Of a stretch of 64,000 nt of DNA, positions 49,289-60,596 are shown in pieces. The first letter of the stretch is position 1. Every line of letters starts with the position of its first letter. Made by a program: the position numbers and the translations under genes. Below the pieces are notes generated by a model. The model saw only the letters and a list, made by a program, of their open reading frames with translations, was not told where the DNA came from and made no database searches. The stretch lies in the NCBI RefSeq assembly GCF_910591885.1, contig NC_063277.1, positions 14,322,001-14,386,000 of the forward strand, given 5' to 3'. Origin of the DNA: Bombus terrestris. Lineage: Eukaryota > Arthropoda > Insecta > Hymenoptera > Apidae.

Positions 49289-51942
49289 ATATTATCTTTC
49301 ATTTACAAAATGGAACGTCATGTCGTGACTACGTTTGCTGGAAACTAGACCCAATGCGTTGAAAGTTGAAAGTAGCGTAGTACATATAATCTTCTCTACT
49401 CGTTAATGTTTGCTAAATATTATCGTAAATAGTTCAGAGACGTAATTCTAAGATACTGCGATTTACTTCCATTTTGTCTAATACCTTGTTTCTCCTTATC
49501 TCTTCTTCTTTATCTTCTCCTGGAGCAAATTCAAGAAAATAAGTTGCTTAATTTCGCGGCCAACGAATCTGACGACAATCAAGAAACTAGAATAAATGTT
49601 TATAGGATAAATGTCTTTACGCGCTAAAAGAACGTAACAACGAGCAGGATATTCGGAACGTTGAATAGGAAAATTCATAGGCTTCACGGTACGCTTTAAT
49701 AGCCATTATATACACAGTGGTTGGCCAAGACTCGTAAGAGCAGTCATTCTTTCAGATATAACTTAATTTTACCGCAACAGTTTATTCGCATTTTATTATT
49801 TCTTAAGATGCAGTTTTATTTTGTGGTATTCGCGCCAGTCCGTAGTTCCTACTATGTCCCTTCACGATATATATTCCTTTTACGAGAGACGTAATTTCAT
49901 TATTAACGGTGGCCCTTTTAGATCCTCCTTTCAAAGGCTTCTTCTCCATTATGCTGTACCAAGCTACCAGTTCTTCTGAACTTCACGTCACCAGCGCCAT
50001 TTTTTCTGGACGAATACACCAAATGAATTTCTTAGATGTGCTTTTCTCCGTCTTTTCGAAATTAATTACAGTAAAACCTGTTAGTGTTATATATCGTTCT
50101 TGAATATCGAATATACTATCGTTGTCATCTACTAAGGTAAAAGACCAGCTAAAACGATGAACCTGGGACTGTGAATAAATGACGAGCGCTGGTGACAAAT
50201 ATTTGTTCATCGCTATTTTATTAAATTCTATCCGATGAGTCTTCTATATTCTCTGTTACTGTTTTGAAATTCTTCTATTGCTACTCGAATATTTTGTTAT
50301 GTCATTTAAAAACTCTCGTATGTTAATCTCTGTGATTATATTGAAATTCAGCTAAACCCTATTCTATTAAGAACTTGTCGATACAATTTTGAATATCGGC
50401 TTGAGATTCTATTCGAAAATTCTATGCTGAGGACTTTTAAGACTTCCTCCCTCTCGATCCCGTTTCTAATTCTATTCTGGGTGACTCTGGAACGGGAATA
50501 GAGGTACTCTGTTACAAGAGTGGACGACAGTTCGGTGAACCCTGTGAAAAGTTTCAGGAACAGTTAGGCGATCGGTCATGGTGGCATGACTTCTAGAAAC
50601 TATGACGTTTAAGACAGTGTATTTGTTACTGAAGGATGGAGAAGGTGAAAATACTATGATATATCTACGCTCTCCCAAATTCAGCGAATAATTATTATAT
50701 CACGTAATAAACGCAATGATAACAAATCTGTACGATAGAAAGCGAAGTTATCCAGTATACATTCGCGTTTCTATTCTTAACTTTATCGAACTATTGTTGA
50801 ATCGGAGAATTATAAAATTTAATCAACTAGTTCATTCGATGATTGGACGAAACGTTCGAACTTCTAATGGACTCAATAAATTTGGAACTGGCGATTTGAA
50901 ACGCGACCAAATTCCATTACGGATCGAGGATCGCGTTGGTGTGGTTACACACATGGAAACGCAGTTAGTTGCATATAAGCAATTCAGGATGGTGGATGTT
51001 AGACATCTCCCGAGGTCTCCATTAGCATACATCCGTGACACCGGTGCTCACCCCTGACTTCCCACACCTCCCTACGACCCTAAGGGGGTTAAATTAACCC
51101 TCTCTCAACTAGCGTCTAGCGGAGTTACGCTTGTCCTTGTTCAACTGAGACTGCACGCCGTAGCTACTTGCTTTGGAAATCCTGGTTCGTCACGATCACG
51201 TAACTACACATCAACCCTGTCAAACCGATTCAAAATGACTGAAAACTGATCCGTGGGTTTGATGTATAGACTAAGGCGTTGTTGTACATTCGTACACTGT
51301 GTAGAAACTTGATTCTCTATTCCACCAAGGTTAACCGTGCTGCGACGGATACCATGAAATATTTAGACGTAATCGATCTACTTGCTTAGCGTGCCAGTTA
51401 TAATTAACTGGAAATCGAAGACCCAAATTTTCCCACGTTAAATTTCAGAAGATCGTTTAAGTATTGCGCCTTCTATGATTAAGGGAGAACGCTATATGGT
51501 ATTTTGATATTCATTTTTTATCAAAAAAGCTGCTCTAAACTGACCCGCTATCGTCGGCCACATTCACGTAACGCTATATCGAAAGGTTTAAAACGTTTCA
51601 AACTGTTAGGAACATAAAGTAAATTATTATCGCGTTCAGCATATAACGATTGATAGCCTGGATAATAGATTTGCTTAAATGGGCTGCCGCTCGCGAAACG
51701 TCGAGCTAACTTCAACTCACTGAATTACGGCTCGTTATTTCACCGTGTTCGACGTCCGTCTTTCGTACATTATTAATTGGTAGGAAGCGGTAGTTCTTGA
51801 TCTAATTCGTAAAAAGGTAACGCGAAGTGACGAGTATGTTGACCACCATAAAAAACTGGATCACGTATTTCTTTATACCGGGGAATAGATATCATGGTCA
51901 AAGTAAAGCAATGAAATCGCTCGGCGTTCACCTCCGCCCACC
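49289..51942. other. Noncoding stretch between the solo LTR and the 23-bp array
   Basis: No gene recognised. 50990-51130 is conspicuously C-rich and includes GGGTTAA-A-TTAACCC (about 51086-51100); it may be an old transposon piece, but no ends could be defined. Confidence 0.5.
51204..51269. repeat. Imperfect inverted repeat
   Basis: CTACACATCAACCC (51204-51217) and GGGTTTGATGTATAG (51255-51269) pair over about 13 bases with one mismatch and one bulge, around a loop of about 37 bases. The loop does not continue the stem, so it does not look like a microRNA precursor. Confidence 0.6.
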
Positions 51943-51965
51943 ATGTCCAGAGATACTCTGGACAT
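51943..51965. repeat. Perfect hairpin at the edge of the tandem array
   Basis: ATGTCCAGAG, loop ATA, CTCTGGACAT: perfect 10-bp arms and a 3-base loop. The right arm is formed by the first unit of the 23-bp array. Confidence 0.9.
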
Positions 51966-52036
51966 CGGATAACCGATACTCAGGACATCGGATAACCGAT
52001 ACTCAGGACATCGGATAACCGATACTCTGGACATCG
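51952..52036. repeat. Tandem array, 23-bp unit x 3.7
   Basis: Three complete 23-bp units (51952-51974, 51975-51997, 51998-52020) and a 16-bp partial fourth. The first and last units carry GATACTCTGG; the two between carry GATACTCAGG. Each complete unit contains ATCGG-ATA-A-CCGAT, a 5-bp-arm inverted repeat. Apart from the T/A change the copies are identical, so the array is recent. Confidence 0.96.
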
Positions 52037-52502
52037 TAATCACCGTTGAAAGAAACAGGGGTTTCATAGCCGGCAGCATAATCGATATAATGACTAATGT
52101 ATAGCATCGTCCAGTGAAAACTAAAATGTACGGCAAAGTGGGTGAAGAGGTTGAAGAGCGAATCAAGATCGGTACTGGGGAACGAACCCAAGCTCGCAGA
52201 GCGTGAAGTAAATGAGAGAAGAAGTACAGGAGAATGAGGTACAGGAGGAAACGAGGGGAAGAGAGGCGAACGCCACTGGAAAGGGAAAGAGAAACGATCC
52301 GAAGCGAGAGAGCGCGAGAATCGGAACGAGAATCTCGGCGTCGTCACCGTTTTCGCCCTTTACCTATACGCTGGCAGCCGGTAATGGAATTGCAAATCCA
52401 ACGACATTACATGCCTCTTGGCAACTTGTGATTTCGCGCCCAGTTCTACGCCAGCACACGCCCCGTTACGTCTCCTCTCCACCTACCCTTTACCTTCTAT
52501 CC

Positions 52503-52528
52503 CTCTCTCTCTCTCTCTCTCTCTCTCT
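52503..52528. repeat. (CT)13 microsatellite
   Basis: Thirteen CT units inside a longer pyrimidine-rich tract (about 52485-52560). Apparent Ser-Leu-rich open frames here come from the repeat. Confidence 0.95.
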
Positions 52529-52833
52529 TTCAATCTTCCTCTTTCTCGCTTTCTGTCGCCGAAACTGCTTTACTCTAGCCTCTCGTCGCGACGCTCTTGT
52601 TTTATCCCTCCACACAAATCACAAGGACTCGAATTAACTACTTCGGGAACGTTCGCGTGAATGTGACGCGATGACGAAGGTTGGTGAAAGAGCGTTCGAA
52701 ACGTTTGCCACTCTGGCTCTTTCGACCGGCAGAGAAGCGACGTTCCAGCTAGCCGAGTGGTCTTTAGTCATGGACTTTTGGTAGCCAAGCACTCCGAGAA
52801 TCTCAGGAATTGGCTAGGGTTACGTGAGCGCCG

Positions 52834-52902
52834 GCTAAACCGCCACCTAGGTGTCAACAAAGTTTCAGCGTTGTGCATTTGCTAGCTCTTGGTCGGTTTA
52901 GC
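52834..52902. repeat. Inverted repeat GCTAAACCG ... CGGTTTAGC enclosing a 10-bp palindrome
   Basis: Nine-bp perfect arms at 52834-52842 and 52894-52902, about 51 bases apart. The palindrome CACCTAGGTG is at 52844-52853. Just outside the arms are GGGTTACGTGAG and GGGTTACCGTGAG in direct orientation. Confidence 0.8.
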
Positions 52903-55900
52903 GGGTTACCGTGAGATCGTTTCCTGTTGCTCCTTCGCTAATTCGAACGGTTGTTGTTGGAACTTCCTATCGATCTTGACACGCTGTTCACAGCACGCGT
53001 TCTCCTCTTAGGTCCAAAGTTATTTCAAACACTCCTTCGTTTTCCAAGTAACTCGGCTACATTTGTCTTCCATCTCACATTTCTTAAATAATTTAAACGA
53101 TTCAAGTAATACGGACGATGATGTAAAAAAAAATGCAAATGGACTGTGTGACAGGCTGAAAATCAAGAAGAAAGTGCCGAGTCTTAATATGGCTTTAGGT
53201 TAAATTGAAATATCTCACGAATACGAATTCCTCTGGGTGGAAGGCGAGCCCGAGCGTTACGTGCCGCTTCCTGCTGTTGTCCCCGTTATCCTGGTCGTGA
53301 GTTGTGACGCGCTCTTCGTTCTTGCTGACACGAAATTAATTTTCCAAGGACAATCTCGCGAGACAACGCGTAGAAACTATTTGCGCGAGCAACGCTGACC
53401 CATGTTCCGCGAAAATTCACCATCAATTTTCAATCGTTGTAAATTGTTGTCAAAATTATTGCCATCCCAACATCACGAAGGTACAATATGAGACATATAT
53501 CAATCTAACAGATACAATGTTACGATAGAACAGTATCTACGACGCGATTTTGGATGAAATTTAAATCATGTAAAGGAAGGAGGATGTAAATCTTACTGTA
53601 CATGGACGACAGTTGAAACAAGATATATAGTAACCCTATTAATCTATATGCCACATATTATACATGTGCTTTATGCGTATATACTACACTGTATATTCGT
53701 TGCTCCCTGATATTGATAGACTCTTTTGCAGAGATACTCGTAAGTAATTTATTTTTTCGGAAACGAAGAAAGCAATGAAGGGGAACGAAGGAAGACGTAC
53801 TTTTTCTTTTCAATTTCAAGTTCGATGTCCTCCGGATCGTGATGCTACTCGTCGATTGATATTCTCGTCTGTTCATACGTTCAAGTAGCGTTAAACGTTA
53901 TCGTAACTGAATCAAAAGATACAGTTTCAATGTACCAACAAATGAGTATGCCATTCGTTATGAAAACTCCCAAGATTCCATTGAACATGATGGAAACTCA
54001 AGTTCTGAAACCGCAGCTTTAACTCATGACCGTGGAGACGAATTCGATGACCCCTAGGAAGCTTCAGGGGTTGACCCCTCTTTTGAACTTTGAAAAGGTG
54101 AAAAGGGTCGTCAAGCGAGAGACTGTAATCCCAGAATCGACAGTGACACGAGACGAGCTCTTTTTATTCTCTTTCCCGTTTCTCTTCTGCCACTTGAAAT
54201 GTACTCACATTTAACTACCCTACCTTTTCATTTTCTTTTCACTTTGAAAGGCCCACCGTGCATTACAATATTTTACTTCTGTAACTTTTTCTCTTATACC
54301 TTCGCCGGATTGAAAGAGGAAGAGGTAACTAGAATGAAGGATCCTTATGCGACTTTAAAACGTCTTTGAAATCCATTTCGGGAATGACAGCATCGATTTT
54401 GCATACACTTTCTACCGCTTGTGTCTGCGCGGGCTCGATGTTTCGCTTGTCGCAGCATTTTGTTGCGCTTCAAGTATGGGTACTTCAAGTGCACGACGAA
54501 CATTCAACTTAGCCGAATATTGGTGGAATAATTAAGAATTATTATGTGTAAAAAGACACGCGTGTATACCGCGATATGATGGAATACAAAATCGTTACAA
54601 AATCTTTCTACAAAATGTTCTCCTTTCTCGCAGAATTTCGATTCCTTTCTGAATGTATGGTCGACCCGTTATAAAGGCCGAACAAAAATGAACCGACTTA
54701 ACGCGATATCGAGAGATTCTTGATCAAGGTAATCTTCTTGATAATATTAAGCATATTTTGAAACAATTAACGAAGCTTAAGCCAGCAATGATTTGGTTCA
54801 CAGGAATGGGAATGGGAAATTGTTAATGGGTAGATGAATGAGGGACAAGCTATTGCAAACTGTACAATTTTGAAGAGTTCCAATCGATGCTAACGAAACG
54901 ATTTCTTCGTCATTTTGCTGTGTCCGGTTCTAGCTGTTTAAGGGAGAAAGCGTTATACACTCACACCCAACCAGCAATCGACTCGACCTCGATCGATTTC
55001 CTTAATTAAATCGTTTTGCACTCGAATTACGAGATCACTTCGCAGCGAAATAGATTCCGATAGAAGAAGGCGATTAAAGGCTTTTACGATCGCTATTAAA
55101 CACAGCGTCTGCCAACTCGCGGTACGTCTCTTCGTTTCCGATTTGCTTCTTCTTATTCTGCTCCCTGACTCGACGCCTTTTGCGAGCCATTGCTTATCAG
55201 GAGCGAAAATTGTGAACGCGATTTGTTAGTTCCAAGGTCGGTCGCTCGTTTACAATGTACGCTATTCCATTCCAAGAATTTGATATCATTTTTCAGTACG
55301 CCATTCTTTAAATACGGGAATGTGTGATGTCATACGTTTCGCTATAGACGCCGAGGAGACGATATTAAACGAATCCGACGGGACGATACAAACCCACAAT
55401 GTCAGAATATGTTCATTCAAGCGCGTTTATCTTGTTCTGTTCACACTCGTATCACATTTTGGGTATCAATTTATTAATCCAATAATTTCGACGAAACAAA
55501 ATGTCGATGTCTATCGCTGTATCGCTATTTATCGCGATTTAACGCGCACGGTGTTTGTTTCCATGACTTTCTCGTTACGCTACCGATGTATGTTTTATGT
55601 CTGCCATTTCAGTCGCTGATATTTTTGAAATTTTCGTATCGTACTTTATAGCATTGTGCAAATGCATGCATGAGATTGTTTATTTTTACAACCGATGTTA
55701 CGAGACAATAGCCTTTTCACACAGCTACCGATAGGGTCAACTCTAATTCATAAGCGATAACTCCGTTCAATTTGTTCGATCGGACACAAATAAGACCAAG
55801 TTCTCTGATATTTAATACGACCAATCAACTAGAAAGATATTAAACAAATATCGGTTAAGCTGTAAAATACGACCATTGCATGATACGACGCCGTGTAGTC

Positions 55901-57833
55901 GAATTTCACGCGTTTCTATTGTTTTGTTTTGCCGCGATCGATGATCAATGAGCAAAATTCATGTTGCGGTAACGAACGTGCAAAGTGAGATTAAGGAGAA
56001 CGCGCGAGTGTTCGTCGAAAATTGGGGTTATATATGTACGTAGTTAGCGGACAAATCATTTGAAACATATTTATAGCGACAGATATAGATAGGGAGAGTA
56101 ACGAGTGCTTCGAGCTTACATCGCTAGTCCCCTCACGGCTATTGACGTCTACGCCCTATTTCGGATATGAATCTCTCCGCGATGGATATCAATGCTTTCG
56201 CGCTTCCTTTTACGTATACCAACGATATCGTCCATGTCGACGATATTCTCTTCCTTGCCTTGTCACCCTCTTGGGCCGAGAAAATTTTATATATTCCACC
56301 GTTTCCACTCCACGAAGCAATAGGATCGATATGGACTCTCTTTCTCTGTTTCTCTGTTTAGTCGCGTTGGATGGAGTTTTACTACTCGAGAGAGCATCCT
56401 CCCTCTGCCCTCTTTTCCACCGTGCACCGGCATTCTCTCTTTTCCTTCTGCATTCTCCCTTTTCCTCTCTGGTCGTTTCTCTCGACCTCCAGGCTCGGGC
56501 TCGTCACACGAGTCCACTCGAAACGAAATTACTCGATGCAACGAAGGCCGATGTACGTGTGCGAGTTCCTGGCACGAGAGGGCCAATTGGATGCGCGGCT
56601 ATCGAAACATCAAACAAAACTTTTCTCCGTGCAAAGCCAATCTGCCGGCAGGCCATCGCGCCATTTACTACGTCGCACTTACCAATCGAGACGGCGAGCC
56701 TCGATTTCGAATCCGTGGATCGCTAATCGCTTACCGCTTCGTAATTTAAACCGTGCTCCAGTTTTCTGGTTGCCTTTCGCAAATATACGATGCCGGATCG
56801 ACACCTGCACCGGCTCCACCACCCTTGCCGACCTCTCTGCACAACCTGCCGCTCGCGTTTCCTCGGCATTGCTCGGTTGCTGCGAACCAATCGGCATCGA
56901 TTATCGATGAGAAAAAAAACCTGATGACGATTATCGACGCTGCGAATGGTCATATTCTGCCATGGGAATAAGCGCCGGCCATTGTCTGTCAATCAATCAT
57001 TGAAGGATACTTTCGCTGCTGATAGTGACACGTTTCAGTATCTCTGTTTTCAGTAGATCATTTGCTTTGCCAGCGTTACTCGTATAATTAGTCATTGTAC
57101 CTGCATAATGTTCGGCGCTCCTGTGAGTCTCGTATCAGCCAGTTACGCGATATTTTTCGAGAAATCCTTGTATCCATATTGTGACGCCCCAGTTGGCACT
57201 TGGCCTGTGTTTTTCTCTCGAGAATTAATGTTATTTATCGATTTATTTGGATAACGCAATCAAACATCGACGTCGAAGGTCTATTTGGAATAGACGGATA
57301 AATGATTTTTCCAACTATCTTTTATCCGATTAAATCGTAAATCCCACGTCCTTGAAGTCTCGCTCGAACTTAATGCTATTTACTATTCACGATCCGATAA
57401 AATTCGTCCCTATATTTTTATCGATCTTCGTTTTAATTACCCCTGTTCGAATTACACTTTTTACGGTACTGCGATCAACTGGGGTTCAATAGCAACCCGT
57501 TATCGCGTACCTCTCATAAACATACAGCGTTTAAAACTGTATCGTATCCATGGCTTTACTATCGATTGAGATACGTATCCTCTCTTATAGGCGATTATCG
57601 ATCGAAATATCGTCGTAAACGACGCTTCTCTCGCATCAACGCGAATCGTTGAAAAAATGCTAACTTAGCAAAGACCGAATTAGTGAGTAAATTAGCGAAA
57701 AATATATCGCGGATAGAAATATTTCTTGAGCAAATGTCAATATCGTAGACTAGAAATCTCTATCTGTTTAATTAGCCTGCGTATTAATTCGATTTCTTCC
57801 AATGCATTCTCTGTATTGGTAGTATTTTTTTAA

Positions 57834-57863
57834 TCAACTGATTATTTAATTATCTACAGTTGA
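57834..57863. repeat. TCAACTG/CAGTTGA inverted arms around an AT-rich core
   Basis: Perfect 7-bp arms (57834-57840, 57857-57863) flank ATTATTTAATTATCTA. Part of the core is repeated exactly 200 bases downstream (58044-58057). Confidence 0.75.
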
Positions 57864-59960
57864 ACGAATCCGTCGGTTAACCTGCCAACGCAGAAAATGC
57901 ATATTTGTTTGGAAACGTTTTAATACAATATTCATCGTGTTAATTTCGTACTTTATCGCATCAGACTCTAATGTAATCGACAACCTTGGAAATTTAATAA
58001 TAAGGTTTAAATGCATCGTGACCGCGCTCCCTTCATTTTGATGATTTAATTATCTACGGTATCGGGCTAACATTCGCACAAGTTAATTGTGTCTCAGCGA
58101 GTTTCACGCAAAAGTATTATAATAAATGGCCAGTGTGAAAATACGAAGCCGGATCCCCGAAAATGAATTACCGCTTGCAGTCTAGTTAATGTATTAATAA
58201 GTCTATTAGCGATGCCACATCGCGTTTAACGCGCATCCATGCTGCTGCCCTATAATTAAGCTCGTTACGAACAAGCTAGAAACATTTGAAAGAACTCTCG
58301 ACCGCAATCGCTATTTTCAATGCAACAACGATGTTTCGATTATTTGAATTTCACTTGAAAAATATGAAAACGATATTTTCCTTGCAAATAGAAGTCCCGT
58401 ATGAATCGCAGTATCTCGCGATAAGTCGTAATAAGTATTAATTCGCGTAATAAGTCGATTAAATTAATTAAGATTAATTGTCAATTGAAAAGTTAATATA
58501 TTTTCCATAGGAATAAATTTAGTTCTAATTAGCTAAATAGTTCGTACAATTTCATCGTTCTTGTAGATTTCGTGTCATATAACGAGGTAACTACGATATC
58601 CTAGCGACAGCGTAGAATTCACAAGTTTGACGACCCTCTGAACAACTTCTGAAGCGGTTTTGTTTGTTGTTTTTAATTACATGTCGATGAAATATTACGC
58701 GACTATACGACTGGAGGTAAAGAATAAAACAAAGGTAGCCTCGGAGCTTGGAATGAACGTAACAGCAGATTAATTTAAGATACTATTAATTGAATAGAAG
58801 CAATAGCGATCGCTGGAAATTCCATGTTTCATTTGCTGAAGCGAAATGTGAGTGAAGTTTAATTAGAAAGTTCCGGGACTCGAGGCATAAATTAATTATG
58901 TCAGCTGAGGAAACATTAAGAAATATTAAGCCGTAAAACGGACCCTGTTATGGTTGCCGGTATAATGACTTAAAAAGTACTCTTTTCTGGATATAATTTT
59001 ATTCGTTTTTGCATCTTCCGTTTCCTTTCACCGCGTCCTCACACAGTTTTCACTGCTATCACAGTTTCTTCGTCCCTTCCTTAAACAAATATTTCAGTTA
59101 CACATCGTCGCATTGAACTTTTCTGTTCTTCCTTCAATTTCGTTCCCTTTTAAACTTCATGTCGTTAAACGGGAAATTATCGCAAGATTTCGGCGTCGGG
59201 CTGGAGTTCTTGCAATTTGTAGCCTGAACGCGTAACAGTATTTTCAGAAATCGATCGATTAATTGCAGCTGCTGTTATAAATTTCCTTGAAAAACGATCT
59301 GCTCGAACATTTTAATGAAACAGATTCGATGTTTAGGGACAGCGAGCAAAGGCAAAGTTGCCTGCCAGCGCATTTAACAAGTTGGCGCAAAGGTAGTGAA
59401 TTTAATTAATTAACCTAGCGAACGATTTAAGTAGCAGGGCGAAATTTACGAGTAGCCAACTTGTAGCCCGTTCTCTGTTTTCTCGCCTTTAGAGCGGCCA
59501 GTATTGTTTCACCGGCAAAGAAAATGAATAAATTGAAGGGACGAGAGCAAAAGTCGTTAGCGAGAGAGGGTTCATTCACCGCGATACGTCCGCGTGCCCG
59601 AGCTTCTCGCGACCTTTCGTCTTTTCACCGGTGACTTGTCTACCTCGGATGCGTTCAGCGACTTATGAAATACTTATCCAGGTCGATATACGTGAATAGA
59701 ACGAGCGAACGAATGCACATCAGATACCTAACTAATTGAGACGTTACTTTTGAAGAATTGGTTTGTTAAAGGGCTGCCACGAAACCAACTTTTAAGTAGA
59801 CTTGTTGCTTTTAAACGGAAAGCTTTCTTCGAAAGGATGCTGCGGCTATCGCGAGAATATTGGTTGCTTACAAAATTAATCTTGTCGTATTTAAAGAGCG
59901 AAGCGCTGTTTCCGACGCGAACCCTCACGAATCGTCAAGATCATACCATAATTGATTTAA

Positions 59961-60577
59961 TGTTACGTCGGACGACTCTTTATCTAAACCAGGCCACACA
60001 CCGCGGGCAAGGTGGCAACCAGATGTCTACACATCCTTACTGCGTACCCTCAATAGCCTTAAGGACCTACCATAAATTTCAGGAATTTCCCAGCTAAGGT
60101 CCTTCAGACCGAACAAAGATCTTTTTATTTCAAGGGTTCTCTACATTTATTGTTTACTACGGGAAGATACAAGAAAGTTAGTTTTTTCACGTACGATGCT
60201 TCCCACTAGCAACTTTCTATGGAGGGTGGCTAAGACCCTTCCTGCTCCACCAACCTTTTTATTATCCAATCAGAAGCAATGTCTACTGCCGTCCCTTTCC
60301 TAACCAAAATTGTCATCGATAAATCCGATGGTCCTGTGCGTTAGACACACCCATCACTAACTTTCCTCTGCCACAGCATCGTCGCTAAACTTCACTTATC
60401 TCACCGTTAGAATAGTCGACATATCTTTACCGGGTTTCTACCCTTAGATCAATCACATATTTAACTTTACATACGCATCAGTGTAACTATCTTCTTTACA
60501 AAGTTGTTGGAATAAACATTAATTCGTACCTGTTAATTCAGTGTAAACTCAATTGATCACCCCCTATTATCTTAACA
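59961..60577 (+). mobile_element. Probable LTR (about 617 bp) with truncated internal sequence
   Basis: The block starts TGTTACGTCGG and ends TTATCTTAACA, giving TGTTA/TAACA ends. AATAAA at 60511-60516 lies 61 bases before the end, nearly the same spacing as in the solo LTR at 48786-49288, although the two sequences are unrelated. The interior is C-rich and pyrimidine-rich, unlike the flanks, and holds an 8-bp inverted repeat (60061-60068 with 60097-60104). The flanks do not match (TTTAA before, GAAAT after), so a target-site duplication is absent. Alternatively the LTR runs from TGAT (59953) to ATCA (60596), followed at once by TTTCGTGGCGTCG, which looks like a primer-binding-site leader. 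Ends are therefore uncertain by about 20 bases. Confidence 0.4.
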
Positions 60578-60596
60578 GAAATAAGGGAATCGATCA

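Larger units (their letters stand above)
52037..59952. other. Noncoding stretch, purine- and pyrimidine-rich patches then AT-rich
   Basis: 52200-52340 is purine-rich (Arg/Glu-rich chance frames) and is followed by the CT microsatellite. 56142-56970 is GC- and pyrimidine-rich with overlapping frames of 194 and 179 codons on the plus strand and 99 on the minus. 57780-58900 is very AT-rich with many TAATTA words. No exon recognised. Confidence 0.55.

Noticed and set aside
52212..52660. Arg/Glu-rich and Ser-Leu-rich frames up to 141 codons on the plus strand
   Set aside because: Explained by the purine-rich tract at 52200-52340 and the CT microsatellite at 52503-52528; no domain or splice support.
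52750..52830. AGCCGAGTGGTCTTTAG resembling the 5' half of tRNA-Leu/Ser
   Set aside because: No B box (GGTTCRA), acceptor stem or anticodon arm follows in a tRNA-like arrangement.
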